Positions 1 through 8,121 of a DNA stretch of 64,000 nucleotides are shown piece after piece. The DNA lies in the NCBI GenBank assembly GCA_902168205.1, contig CABHOK010000014.1:310001-374000 (forward strand), in the 5' to 3' direction. This DNA comes from an uncultured Chitinophaga sp. GTDB taxonomy: Bacteria > Bacteroidota > Bacteroidia > Cytophagales > Cyclobacteriaceae. The translations under genes were made by a program, and so were the position numbers. Position 1 is the stretch's first letter. Each line of letters opens with the position of its first letter. The notes beneath the pieces were generated by a model that was given only the letters and a program-made list of their open reading frames with translations, searched no databases and had not been told where the DNA came from.

Positions 1-917
1 TCACATTTTCGTTTACTGCACTTGAGTTTTCGGCACCCGACAAAGTGAAGTACAGTTATATGCTTGAGGGGTTTGACGATGCATGGATTGAAGCGGGTAG
101 TAAACGCGAAGCACACTATACCAACCTAGACCCGGGCCATTATACCTTTCGGGTGAAGGCCAGCAATGCCGATGGTTATTGGACGGACCCTGGTATTGCT
201 ACAACACTCACCATTCACCCTCCCTTCTGGAAAACGTGGTGGTTTACAGCGTTGGTTATTATCATTTCCGTTGCCATCATGTATGCTATACATCGCTATC
301 GCCTGGAGCAGTCTTTGAAAGTGGAACGACTCCGAAACAAAATAGCCAGCGATCTTCACGATGAAGTTGGTTCAAGTCTCACGCGCATTTCTATATACTC
401 AGACCTCGTGCGTAACGGAGCAGAAGAAACCGAAAACAAAAATTATCTGAAGGGCATCAGCGATCTGAGTCGCGAAGTGGTAACTACCATGAGTGATATA
501 GTATGGTCTATCGACAATCGATACGATACGATGGATGCACTCATTTTACGAATGAAAGATTTTGCTACCGAATTACTGCAGGCTCGAAATATAGCGTTCG
601 ATTTTCAGGCCTCCGGAGTTGACAGCAAGAAAGTTCTTGACCCGGTGTGGAAGCAAAATCTGTATCTCATTTTCAAAGAAGCTATCAACAACATTGTGAA
701 GCATGCACAGGCTACTGAAGTAAAAGTGGTTCTCTCATTTGACCGTGGCGTGTTCACCTTGTCCATCAGCGACAACGGTAAAGGAATTCCGTTAAATGAC
801 TCACCTAAAGGTCACGGCTTACGCAACATGAAACGGAGAGCAGAAGCACTTGAAGGAGAGTTTACGCTGGAGAATACGAGCGGAACTACCATTCTGATCA
901 TGGCTCCGAAACGATAG
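1..917 (+). CDS. Sensor histidine kinase with Y_Y_Y domain (C-terminal part; 5' end outside window)
   Basis: The frame is open from base 3, so the gene begins upstream of the window. What remains reads as the end of a periplasmic Y_Y_Y domain (residues like YSYMLEGFDDAW and FRVKASNADG), one membrane helix around bases 240-300, a HisKA_3 dimerisation helix with DLHDEVGSSLTRI (phospho-acceptor His at 357-359), and a HATPase_c domain (KEAINNIVKHA N-box, DNGKGI G1 box, GHGLRNM G2 box). This is the architecture of Bacteroidota membrane sensor kinases whose missing N-terminus is usually a beta-propeller. The protein ends right after the ATPase domain, so it is not a one-protein hybrid regulator; its partner should be a LuxR-type response regulator. 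The ligand is unknown. Confidence 0.9.
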   Translation, partial: TFSFTALEFSAPDKVKYSYMLEGFDDAWIEAGSKREAHYTNLDPGHYTFRVKASNADGYWTDPGIATTLTIHPPFWKTWWFTALVIIISVAIMYAIHRYRLEQSLKVERLRNKIASDLHDEVGSSLTRISIYSDLVRNGAEETENKNYLKGISDLSREVVTTMSDIVWSIDNRYDTMDALILRMKDFATELLQARNIAFDFQASGVDSKKVLDPVWKQNLYLIFKEAINNIVKHAQATEVKVVLSFDRGVFTLSISDNGKGIPLNDSPKGHGLRNMKRRAEALEGEFTLENTSGTTILIMAPKR

Positions 918-974
918 CCTCTATACTTTGGCGAAGTGAATGAAAGATGCTTATATTCAAATTTATAGTTATAC

Positions 975-1499
975 ATGCATCCGTTACTACTGAAACGATT
1001 TAACGCGCTGGAGGCCGATCGGCAAAAACTATTGCTCACGTTAACAGCACTTCCACAGGATATATTGTTTCATGCACCACCCGGTAAATGGTCTGTCAAC
1101 CAGATACTCACACATCTGCTCACTTCCGAAAAGCTTTCCTTACTATACATGCGAAAGAAATCGTTAGGCATCCAGACTATCAGCAATTCAGGTACACGCG
1201 AAGCGCTCAAGCTGATTGTATTGAAAGTATCACAACGCCTTCCGCTGAAGTTTAAAGCTCCGGGTATATTGATAGAACATACTCCAGAGGCACTGCCCCT
1301 TCCACAGGCTATTGAACAATGGAATGCTGTACGAAGCGACCTGCGAAAATTCCTGGAAGGAATTACCGATCAGAACATCCGAAAGATGATCTATAAACAT
1401 CCGGTTGTCGGTATGCTGGATGTTATGCAAGCGATGGCATTTTTTCATGAACATATACATCACCACTGGCCACAAGTGAAAAACCTTTTAAAAAAATAG
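975..1499 (+). CDS. DinB-like family protein
   Basis: 174 residues of the DinB/YfiT four-helix fold. The N-terminal helix and the segment PGKWSVNQILTHLLTSE are typical, and three conserved histidines that would bind a divalent metal are visible: H47, and H158 and H162 in the C-terminal HEHIHHH segment. Members are often thiol S-transferases or of unknown role; no substrate can be read here. It starts 57 bases after the kinase stop with no Shine-Dalgarno sequence, and may be read through from the kinase transcript. The fold call is solid and the function is not assigned. Confidence 0.82.
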   Translation: MHPLLLKRFNALEADRQKLLLTLTALPQDILFHAPPGKWSVNQILTHLLTSEKLSLLYMRKKSLGIQTISNSGTREALKLIVLKVSQRLPLKFKAPGILIEHTPEALPLPQAIEQWNAVRSDLRKFLEGITDQNIRKMIYKHPVVGMLDVMQAMAFFHEHIHHHWPQVKNLLKK

Positions 1500-1553
1500 C
1501 ATCCTCCACCATGGATATTTGATATACCTTACCATCGAACTTAACCCAGCTGT

Positions 1554-4079
1554 ATGAATAAGTACTTTCTACTCTTTATTGTCACCATTGTCTCTCTCAA
1601 CCTGCAGGCGCAAAAACTGCTCAGTCCAAAGGAATTTTTAGGATATGAACTGGGCGATCGGTTTACCCGCCACCACCGCGTGGTGGAATATTATAAACAC
1701 GTAGCCGATGCGTTGCCGAACGTTGAATTCTATCAATATGGAGAAACCTATGAACACCGTCCGTTGATATATGTTGTAATAACCTCTCCGGAAAATTTTC
1801 AGAACCTGGAGCAGATTCGTCTGAACAATCTTCGTAAAGCAGGTATGACAGAAGGTTCACCTTCTGCCGATAAAAAGGCAATTGTATGGTTAAGCTATAA
1901 CGTGCATGGTAACGAAGCCAACAGCACTGAAGCATCGATGCAAACACTATACGAGTTGAGCAATCCGCAGAATAAAAAAACACAGGAGTGGCTGAAGAAT
2001 ACAGTCGTTATCCTGGATCCATGTCTCAACCCGGATGGTCGCGACCGGTATACCAACTTCTATAATCAATATGGAAATGTACCGCCTAACGGTGATGAAG
2101 ATTCACACGAGCACAACGAGCCGTGGCCAAGAGGACGTTCAAACCACTATATGTTTGACCTGAACCGCGACTGGGCATGGGGCACGCAAACCGAAACACA
2201 GGCACGTCTTAAAGTATATAATCAATGGATGCCGCATGTACACGTAGACTTCCACGAGCAAGGGCATAACCATCCGTACTTCTTTGCTCCTGCAGCAGAA
2301 CCTTTTCACGAGATCATATCAAAATGGCAGCGTGAGTTCCAGGTAATGATCGGAAAGAACAACGCTAAATATTTCGATGAGCAGGGCTGGCTATATTTCA
2401 CCAAAGAGGTTTTTGATCTATACTATCCAAGCTACGGTGATACATACCCTACGTATAGCGGTGCTATTGGCATGACATACGAGCAGGGCGGTCAGACCGG
2501 CATTACAGTAACAACACGCGAAGGCGATCCGTTGACCCTGAAAGACCGACTGACACACCACCACACCACCGGTTTATCTACCGTTGAGATTACAGCACTG
2601 AATTATACCCGCGTGGTAGATGAGTTCGAAAAATATTTTCGTGATAACCTGAACAACCCTGTCGCTCCCTATAAAACATACGTGATCAAAGCATCCAATC
2701 ATCCTGATAAACTTGAGCAGATCACCAAGTGGATGGACACACATTCTATCAAATACGGTCATCCGGCAGCGGGTAAAGCATCGCGTGGTTTCGATTACCA
2801 GACGCAAAGCACAGGCAATGTGTCTGTATCTACAGACGATATCATCTTCAATATATACCAGCCTAAATCACGTTTCATCACGGCTGTATTTGAACCTCAA
2901 TCAAAATTACCGGATTCACTTACCTATGATATAACGGCATGGAACCTGATATACGCTAACAATCTGAAAGCGTATGCACTGCCCGAACGCATCAACATTG
3001 GTAAAGCATACGAACTCAAACCGGCAGATAATACTACCATCGCTTCAAAACCGTATGCCTATATATTCAACTATCAGGGTGTAAAAGACGTAGCGTTCCT
3101 GTCGACATTGATTCAGCGTGGTATAAAAGTTCGTTCAGCGTTGTTACCATTCAAGTCTAACGGACAGAACTTCGATCGTGGTGCACTGATCATCACCCGC
3201 AGAAACAACGAAAAAATAAACGACTTCGATAACACCGTGCAGTCTCTTGCCAAAGAGATGGGTCGTAAAATATATACTTCACCAACCGGCTTTGTAGAAA
3301 GCGGTAAAGATTTTGGGTCGAGCTCTGTTAATTATGTAAAGGCACCTAACGTTGCATTGTTGTTCGGTGAAGAAACCTCTTCTTTATCAGTTGGTGAGAT
3401 CTGGTATTTCTTCGAGCAGCAGTTACATTACCCGATCACTACGTTGGGTACAGACTATATCAAGTATGTTCCGCTAAGTAAATATGATGTACTCATTGTG
3501 CCAGAAGGATACTATTCATCGATCGATGAAAAATTCCTGGAGAAGATTTCAGGCTGGGTAGCGGCCGGAGGTAAATTGATTGTAGTAGGCAGCGGGTTAA
3601 ATTCTTTCTCTGATAAAAAAGGATTCTCGCTGAAACCTTATACCAACGATGATGAAAAAGAGAAAGCTGAGAAAAAACAAAAAGAACTCAGTCAGCAACA
3701 GGCACTTGTTCGCTACGAAGATGCAGAGCGTAAAGAGATCTCCAACTTCATTGGTGGTGCTATTTACCGCGTAACGCTGGACAACTCACATCCATTGGCA
3801 TTCGGATTATCAAGTACATACTACTCACTGAAAACAAATGAGCTTCGCTTTGGATACATCGATGGATGGAATGTAGGTGTATTAAAAGGCAACCAAAAAC
3901 CAGTGCAGGGTTTTGCCGGTAAAAATGCCAATGAAAAACTTGCCAACAGTCTTGTGTTTGGTGTGGAAAGAAAAGGCCGGGGGAACATTGTTTACCTGGT
4001 TGACAACCCGATGTTCCGTTGTTTCTGGGAAGACGGAAAAATGCTTTTATCCAATGCGGTATTTCTTGTAGGACAGTAA
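1554..4079 (+). CDS. Secreted M14-family zinc carboxypeptidase with C-terminal amidotransferase-like domain
   Basis: 841 residues with a signal peptide (about residues 1-19, ending LQAQ). The M14 zinc ligands are visible as H118xxE121 in NVHGNEANS and a later His in HVDFHEQGH (H234 best fits). NR at 204-205 fits the substrate carboxylate clamp, and E310 in GMTYEQGG fits the general base. From about residue 610 a class I glutamine-amidotransferase-like fold follows (ALLFGEE, VLIVPEGYY, GGKLIVVGSG), as in other large Bacteroidota M14 proteins; it probably lacks amidotransferase activity. A periplasmic or secreted peptidase is expected; whether it cuts dietary peptides or peptidoglycan peptides cannot be told. 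Confidence 0.92.
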   Translation: MNKYFLLFIVTIVSLNLQAQKLLSPKEFLGYELGDRFTRHHRVVEYYKHVADALPNVEFYQYGETYEHRPLIYVVITSPENFQNLEQIRLNNLRKAGMTEGSPSADKKAIVWLSYNVHGNEANSTEASMQTLYELSNPQNKKTQEWLKNTVVILDPCLNPDGRDRYTNFYNQYGNVPPNGDEDSHEHNEPWPRGRSNHYMFDLNRDWAWGTQTETQARLKVYNQWMPHVHVDFHEQGHNHPYFFAPAAEPFHEIISKWQREFQVMIGKNNAKYFDEQGWLYFTKEVFDLYYPSYGDTYPTYSGAIGMTYEQGGQTGITVTTREGDPLTLKDRLTHHHTTGLSTVEITALNYTRVVDEFEKYFRDNLNNPVAPYKTYVIKASNHPDKLEQITKWMDTHSIKYGHPAAGKASRGFDYQTQSTGNVSVSTDDIIFNIYQPKSRFITAVFEPQSKLPDSLTYDITAWNLIYANNLKAYALPERINIGKAYELKPADNTTIASKPYAYIFNYQGVKDVAFLSTLIQRGIKVRSALLPFKSNGQNFDRGALIITRRNNEKINDFDNTVQSLAKEMGRKIYTSPTGFVESGKDFGSSSVNYVKAPNVALLFGEETSSLSVGEIWYFFEQQLHYPITTLGTDYIKYVPLSKYDVLIVPEGYYSSIDEKFLEKISGWVAAGGKLIVVGSGLNSFSDKKGFSLKPYTNDDEKEKAEKKQKELSQQQALVRYEDAERKEISNFIGGAIYRVTLDNSHPLAFGLSSTYYSLKTNELRFGYIDGWNVGVLKGNQKPVQGFAGKNANEKLANSLVFGVERKGRGNIVYLVDNPMFRCFWEDGKMLLSNAVFLVGQ

Positions 4080-4090
4080 ATCTGTCTCGT

Positions 4091-4098
4091 TATTTTTG
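4091..4098 (+). promoter_or_regulatory. -7 promoter box TATTTTTG for the 2OG oxygenase
   Basis: A perfect match to the Bacteroidota -7 consensus TAnnTTTG, ending 5 bases before the start codon at 4103. Transcription should start at or next to the ATG, giving a leaderless mRNA. A weak -33-like CTTG lies about 22 bases upstream, inside the end of the M14 gene. Confidence 0.55.
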
Positions 4099-4102
4099 CT
4101 GC

Positions 4103-4717
4103 ATGAATGAAATTTTTGATTCGATCGTAGATGGTCTGGCTGAAAAAGGATATGCTGTAGCAGATTCCTTTTTGAGTCAGGCCGAGGTCGATGCTATACT
4201 GGCGACAGCAGAATTTAAGCACGGGATTGATCAATTCAAAAAAGCAGGCATTGGCAAGAACCAAGGTCTGCAAATTAATGAGGCCATTCGCGGAGACTAT
4301 ATTCACTGGCTCGACAAAAATACAGCCTCGGCTCCGGCTAAAGTATACCTGGACAGACTTCAGGAGCTGATTCTGTATATAAATCGAACGCTCTTTCTGA
4401 GTCTCAAAGACTATGAAGTTCACATGACCATCTACCCGATCGGGTCATTCTATAAGCGTCATCTTGATCAGTTTAAAAAAGATGATCACCGTAAATTATC
4501 GGTGATCTGTTATCTGAACAACGACTGGACAGCGATCCATGGCGGTAATCTAAGGATGTATTTAACCGGTGAAACGCTGGACTTCCTTCCTATAGCGGGC
4601 AGACTTGTGTGCTTCCGAAGCGACCAGATTGAACACGAAGTATTACCGGCAACGCGCGAACGCCTGAGCCTCACCGGGTGGATCCTGGACCAGGTAGCTG
4701 ACTTACGCCATTTATAG
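4103..4717 (+). CDS. 2OG-Fe(II) oxygenase (prolyl-4-hydroxylase-like)
   Basis: 204 residues from the ATG at 4103. An upstream in-frame ATG at 4019 lies inside the M14 gene and would add an implausible Cys-rich extension, so it was not used. The double-stranded beta-helix iron site is complete: H120 and D122 in YKRHLDQF, H178 in IEHEVLPATRERL, and R187 as the 2-oxoglutarate-binding basic residue. It resembles the cytosolic SM-20/PHD-type hydroxylases. The target (a protein prolyl or a small molecule) is unknown. It is 23 bases from the M14 gene but has its own promoter box. Confidence 0.87.
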   Translation: MNEIFDSIVDGLAEKGYAVADSFLSQAEVDAILATAEFKHGIDQFKKAGIGKNQGLQINEAIRGDYIHWLDKNTASAPAKVYLDRLQELILYINRTLFLSLKDYEVHMTIYPIGSFYKRHLDQFKKDDHRKLSVICYLNNDWTAIHGGNLRMYLTGETLDFLPIAGRLVCFRSDQIEHEVLPATRERLSLTGWILDQVADLRHL

Positions 4718-4743
4718 AATCTGTTGTCTCGTACAAAAAAATC

Positions 4744-4769
4744 AGTTCTACTTATAGTAAAATAGAACT
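4744..4769. promoter_or_regulatory. Inverted repeat upstream of the dienelactone hydrolase (possible operator)
   Basis: Perfect 7-bp arms AGTTCTA (4744-4750) and TAGAACT (4763-4769) separated by 12 AT-rich bases. It lies about 50 bases upstream of the next gene's ATG, has no downstream T-tract, and sits where a promoter would be, so an operator is more likely than a terminator. Confidence 0.4.
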
Positions 4770-4816
4770 ATATTCATCTTTACATGTTCTGAGACTAATA
4801 ATTACCTATACAAATC

Positions 4817-5662
4817 ATGAGAAATATATACTTTTTTATGCTGCTGTTCTGCTCGGCTGCAGCATACGCACAAACTGACATCACTGTTTGTCACACTCCG
4901 GCAACGGAGAAATTCGCGATGTTCGCATCCAACAAAGATTTCAATGCCAAACATCCCGTGCCTGGTAACTATATACATGTTAGCGAAGAGGGCGGCAAGA
5001 TGATCAAGATCAAATGCGCAGATGGAAAGGATGCCAACGGCTACCTGCTGAAAGCAAAAACACCTACCGATAACTGGATCCTTGTTTTCCAGGAGTGGTG
5101 GGGTTTGAATGACTATATCAAGCGTCAGTCTGAAAACCTGTATAAAGACCTTGGCAACGTAAATATACTTGCGCTTGATATGTATGATGGCAAGCTTGCC
5201 ACGGATCGCGAAACTGCTTCACGCTATATGCAGGAATTCAAACAAGAGCGGGGTGATATCATTGTAAAAGGTGCGTTGGCCTATGCCGGTAAAAATGCAA
5301 AGATTGGCACCATCGGCTGGTGTTTCGGTGGCGGACAATCTCTCCAAGCCGCACTCACAGCAGGCGGCCAGGCACGCGCGTGTGTTATATACTATGGTAT
5401 GCCGGTAGAAGATGTTGACAAGCTGAAAAAACTTAATACCGAAGTGCTTGGTATATTTGCCATAGAAGATAAATATATCACCCCGGAAGTCGTTGCCAAG
5501 TTTGAAGAAAACATGAAACTTGCCGGAAAAAAAGCAATTATAAAAAATTATAACGCTGACCACGGTTTTGCAAACCCGAGCAACGCGGCCGGCTATAAAG
5601 AAGAGGCAACGAAGGATGCCTACGAGAACACGCTGGACTTTCTCAAATCAAAAATCAAATAA
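4817..5662 (+). CDS. Secreted dienelactone hydrolase family protein
   Basis: 281 residues with a signal peptide (about 1-19, ending AYAQ). The alpha/beta-hydrolase has the dienelactone-hydrolase Cys-Asp-His triad: C169 in GWCFGGG, D218 in AIEDKY and H249 in NADHGF, plus the supporting E93 in FQEWWG. Classical family members open dienelactones in chloroaromatic breakdown, but secreted Bacteroidota versions have no chlorocatechol context and here none is nearby, so the substrate is open. Monocistronic: its own intergenic region upstream and a strong terminator downstream. Confidence 0.88.
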   Translation: MRNIYFFMLLFCSAAAYAQTDITVCHTPATEKFAMFASNKDFNAKHPVPGNYIHVSEEGGKMIKIKCADGKDANGYLLKAKTPTDNWILVFQEWWGLNDYIKRQSENLYKDLGNVNILALDMYDGKLATDRETASRYMQEFKQERGDIIVKGALAYAGKNAKIGTIGWCFGGGQSLQAALTAGGQARACVIYYGMPVEDVDKLKKLNTEVLGIFAIEDKYITPEVVAKFEENMKLAGKKAIIKNYNADHGFANPSNAAGYKEEATKDAYENTLDFLKSKIK

Positions 5663-5691
5663 AAGTATATATATAGCTTTATGAAATAACA

Positions 5692-5720
5692 AAAAAGGCC
5701 ACAATGATTGTGGCCTTTTT
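5692..5720. terminator. Bidirectional terminator between converging genes
   Basis: Perfect 13-bp stem (AAAAAGGCCACAA, 5692-5704, paired with 5708-5720) with a 3-base loop; the A/T ends give a U-tract in both directions. It serves the dienelactone hydrolase on the plus strand and the acyl-CoA ligase on the minus strand, whose stop codon directly abuts it. Confidence 0.9.
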
Positions 5721-7364
5721 CTATTCATGCCATATAATTGTTTCATCGTAAGTATACCAGGTGCGATAGCGTGAAGCGTACAGGGCCTCGATAGCGTGTC
5801 GTTTTACTTTTAGGGAAGGTGTTATCAGCCCGTTTTCAACAGTCCAGTGTTCGTTCAGAATCACAATCCTTGCAACACGTTCGTAGTCTTCCAGCGTTGT
5901 ATTTACACGGGCGAGTGTTTCTTCCAAACCTGATATAATATCATTCCGCGATTTAGTCGCGGCCAGGTCTGACAGCACAACCAATGCTATAGGCTGTGGT
6001 ATACCCATTCCGACAATGCATATCGTTTCAATATCTTTGTTGGATGCGAACTTCAATTCAATGGGTGCAGGAGCAATGAATTTTGCTTTATCGGTTTTGA
6101 ATTGGTCTTTTACTCTTCCCGTTATCGTCAGGTATCCTTCATTATCCTTTACACCTTTATCGCCTGTTTTTAAATATCCGTCTGTTGTAAATGTTAAGCG
6201 CGTAGTCTCTTCATCTTTATAGTAACCCTTCATTAGTCCGGGATGTTTTATCAGTATCTCACCTTCGTCTGTAAATCGTATATCTATACCGGGCCACGGT
6301 TTGCCAACGGTACCTATATGAGCACGTTTACCATGATTGCCGTGCGAGTAACCACAATTTTCAGTCATCCCATATAGCTCGCGAATTTCAATACCCAGGT
6401 GCGCAAACCAGGCAAGCAACGGAACGGGTATGGGCGCAGCACCGCCCACAATTAAATGTGTATGTTTAAAACCAAGTCGCTTGCGAATTACTTTTTTTAT
6501 GATTTGTGCTACCAGCGGTATAGACAACAATGTGTCCAGTTTTCGTTGCGGCATACGCGCGAGAATACCATCCTGAAATTTAGCAAAGATGCGCGGCACA
6601 CCTCCGAAAAGTGTAGGTTGTACTTCACGAAGGTTATCGGAAAACTTATCGATTGATTCTGTAAAAGATATAGCGCTGCCGGAATATAGTACACCCATCT
6701 GTATATACGATCGCTCCGCTATATGGCTGAGCGGTAAATATGAAAAGAAGCGTTCGGGTTTGGTAATACCAAAATGCGTTGTCAGACTATTCCCCACAAA
6801 ATCAAATGCACCAAACGTAAGCATTGCTCCTTTTGGAGTGCCTGTGGTACCGGAAGAATATATAATGGAAGTAACATGATCATGTGATGGGAACGTAAAA
6901 TCAGTAAGCGGTTCACCTTTTAGCAAATCATCCCAGATTATACCTTCATTCGGACCGTAGAATGGAAAACTTATTTTGCGTACCAATGCCGGTATAGCAA
7001 CGCGTTGTTTTTCATAATTGTCAAGTTTACCTATAAAAACAGCCTTTGTGTCACTATGTTCAAGTATATATTTAACGCCATCCGCTGAGAGTGTCGGGTA
7101 AATAGGAACTGAAATATAGCCTGCCATCCAGATAGCAATATCAGCCATGATCCAATGCGCACAATTCTTTGACAAAATGGCGATGTTGCTTTGCGGAGCT
7201 AAATTCAATGCTTTTAATGCGTTCGCAATTTTGCGAATCTCTATACCAGCCTGCTGGTAAGTATAAATTTTCCACTCTCCATTAAGTGGCTGGCGTAAAA
7301 AAGGTTGATGCGGTGAATTTTTTTCCCAGTAACAAAAACGCTCCAAAGGGCTGCTGGCAATCAT
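5721..7364 (-). CDS. AMP-dependent acyl-CoA synthetase (long-chain fatty acid-CoA ligase type)
   Basis: 547 residues of the ANL adenylate-forming superfamily. The P-loop IYSSGTTGTPKGAM is at about 168-181, the A5 motif YGMTEN at 331-336, TGD at 400-402 and the hinge-region GR at 416-417. The order and the QFKTDKAKFIAP region match long-chain acyl-CoA ligases (FadD15-like), which activate fatty acids with ATP and CoA at the inner membrane. It stands alone, so no pathway partner narrows the chain length. Confidence 0.87.
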   Translation of the reverse strand: MIASSPLERFCYWEKNSPHQPFLRQPLNGEWKIYTYQQAGIEIRKIANALKALNLAPQSNIAILSKNCAHWIMADIAIWMAGYISVPIYPTLSADGVKYILEHSDTKAVFIGKLDNYEKQRVAIPALVRKISFPFYGPNEGIIWDDLLKGEPLTDFTFPSHDHVTSIIYSSGTTGTPKGAMLTFGAFDFVGNSLTTHFGITKPERFFSYLPLSHIAERSYIQMGVLYSGSAISFTESIDKFSDNLREVQPTLFGGVPRIFAKFQDGILARMPQRKLDTLLSIPLVAQIIKKVIRKRLGFKHTHLIVGGAAPIPVPLLAWFAHLGIEIRELYGMTENCGYSHGNHGKRAHIGTVGKPWPGIDIRFTDEGEILIKHPGLMKGYYKDEETTRLTFTTDGYLKTGDKGVKDNEGYLTITGRVKDQFKTDKAKFIAPAPIELKFASNKDIETICIVGMGIPQPIALVVLSDLAATKSRNDIISGLEETLARVNTTLEDYERVARIVILNEHWTVENGLITPSLKVKRHAIEALYASRYRTWYTYDETIIWHE

Positions 7365-7529
7365 TTCAGATAATTTATTCCTTTAATTTATCATTCATAA
7401 TCGATTGCGCATCATTTTCTCGCAAACTTTTTCAGCAAGCTTCCGTACAGGGTTAGGTCAAATTGACTGAATCTAAAATGTGGTGGTACACGTTTTTAGT
7501 ATATGTCTTAGGCTTTAAACTATTCTTAT

Positions 7530-7967
7530 ATGAAAATGTATTCTATACACAGTATAAGAACATTAGCACTCCTGTTAGTCGCAGTTTTTACATTGTCAGC
7601 CCGCGTTGATAGCCATCCCGATGATGATGTAGAAGCACAATTGAAAAATTTTACAGGAACGTATAATGTTTCTGACAAGCGCCAGGTGGGTAGTGAATCC
7701 AGGAATTATTCAATCACCATCACAAAATCTGTAGCCGGCATTGCCGCTGTTGATGTGGCAAATTTTGGTAACGTTATGTATGCACCGGTGCGTGCAGTGA
7801 TACGCGGTAATAACTTTTATATTGAACCGCAGCAATTTAAAGGAAAAAAAATGTCGATTACAGTTTCAGGTTCCGGTACGTTCAATACTACAGGACTTCA
7901 TTTTGATTATGTAATTGATACGGGCAAATCGCACCTGGTCTACCAGTGCGATGCCACAAAAAGATAG
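7530..7967 (+). CDS. Small secreted protein of unknown function
   Basis: 145 residues with an N-terminal hydrophobic signal (residues about 9-24) and no lipobox Cys. The mature part is rich in beta-forming stretches (YSITITKS, MSITVSGSGTF) like a small lipocalin/calycin-type barrel, but I recognise no family. Its only Cys is near the C-terminus (residue 140). Flanked by a divergent ligase gene and its own terminator, so it is probably monocistronic. Confidence 0.65.
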   Translation: MKMYSIHSIRTLALLLVAVFTLSARVDSHPDDDVEAQLKNFTGTYNVSDKRQVGSESRNYSITITKSVAGIAAVDVANFGNVMYAPVRAVIRGNNFYIEPQQFKGKKMSITVSGSGTFNTTGLHFDYVIDTGKSHLVYQCDATKR

Positions 7968-7990
7968 CTCTTATTACTAATTCAGTTTTT

Positions 7991-8027
7991 AAAGGCATGG
8001 CAATTCGTTGTCGTGCCTTTTGTTTTT
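7991..8027 (+). terminator. Rho-independent terminator
   Basis: A 12-pair stem with two wobbles (AAAGGCATGGCAA against TTGTCGTGCCTTT) capped by a stable TTCG tetraloop and followed by TGTTTTTC. It closes the small secreted-protein gene before polA. Confidence 0.8.
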
Positions 8028-8121
8028 CTATCCCCGGCTATACCTGTCTCCAAACTATTATTACTGCTTTTTATTTTGATTTGCCCGTGGATATTCGAGC
8101 ATCTTTTACAATTTTGCGACT

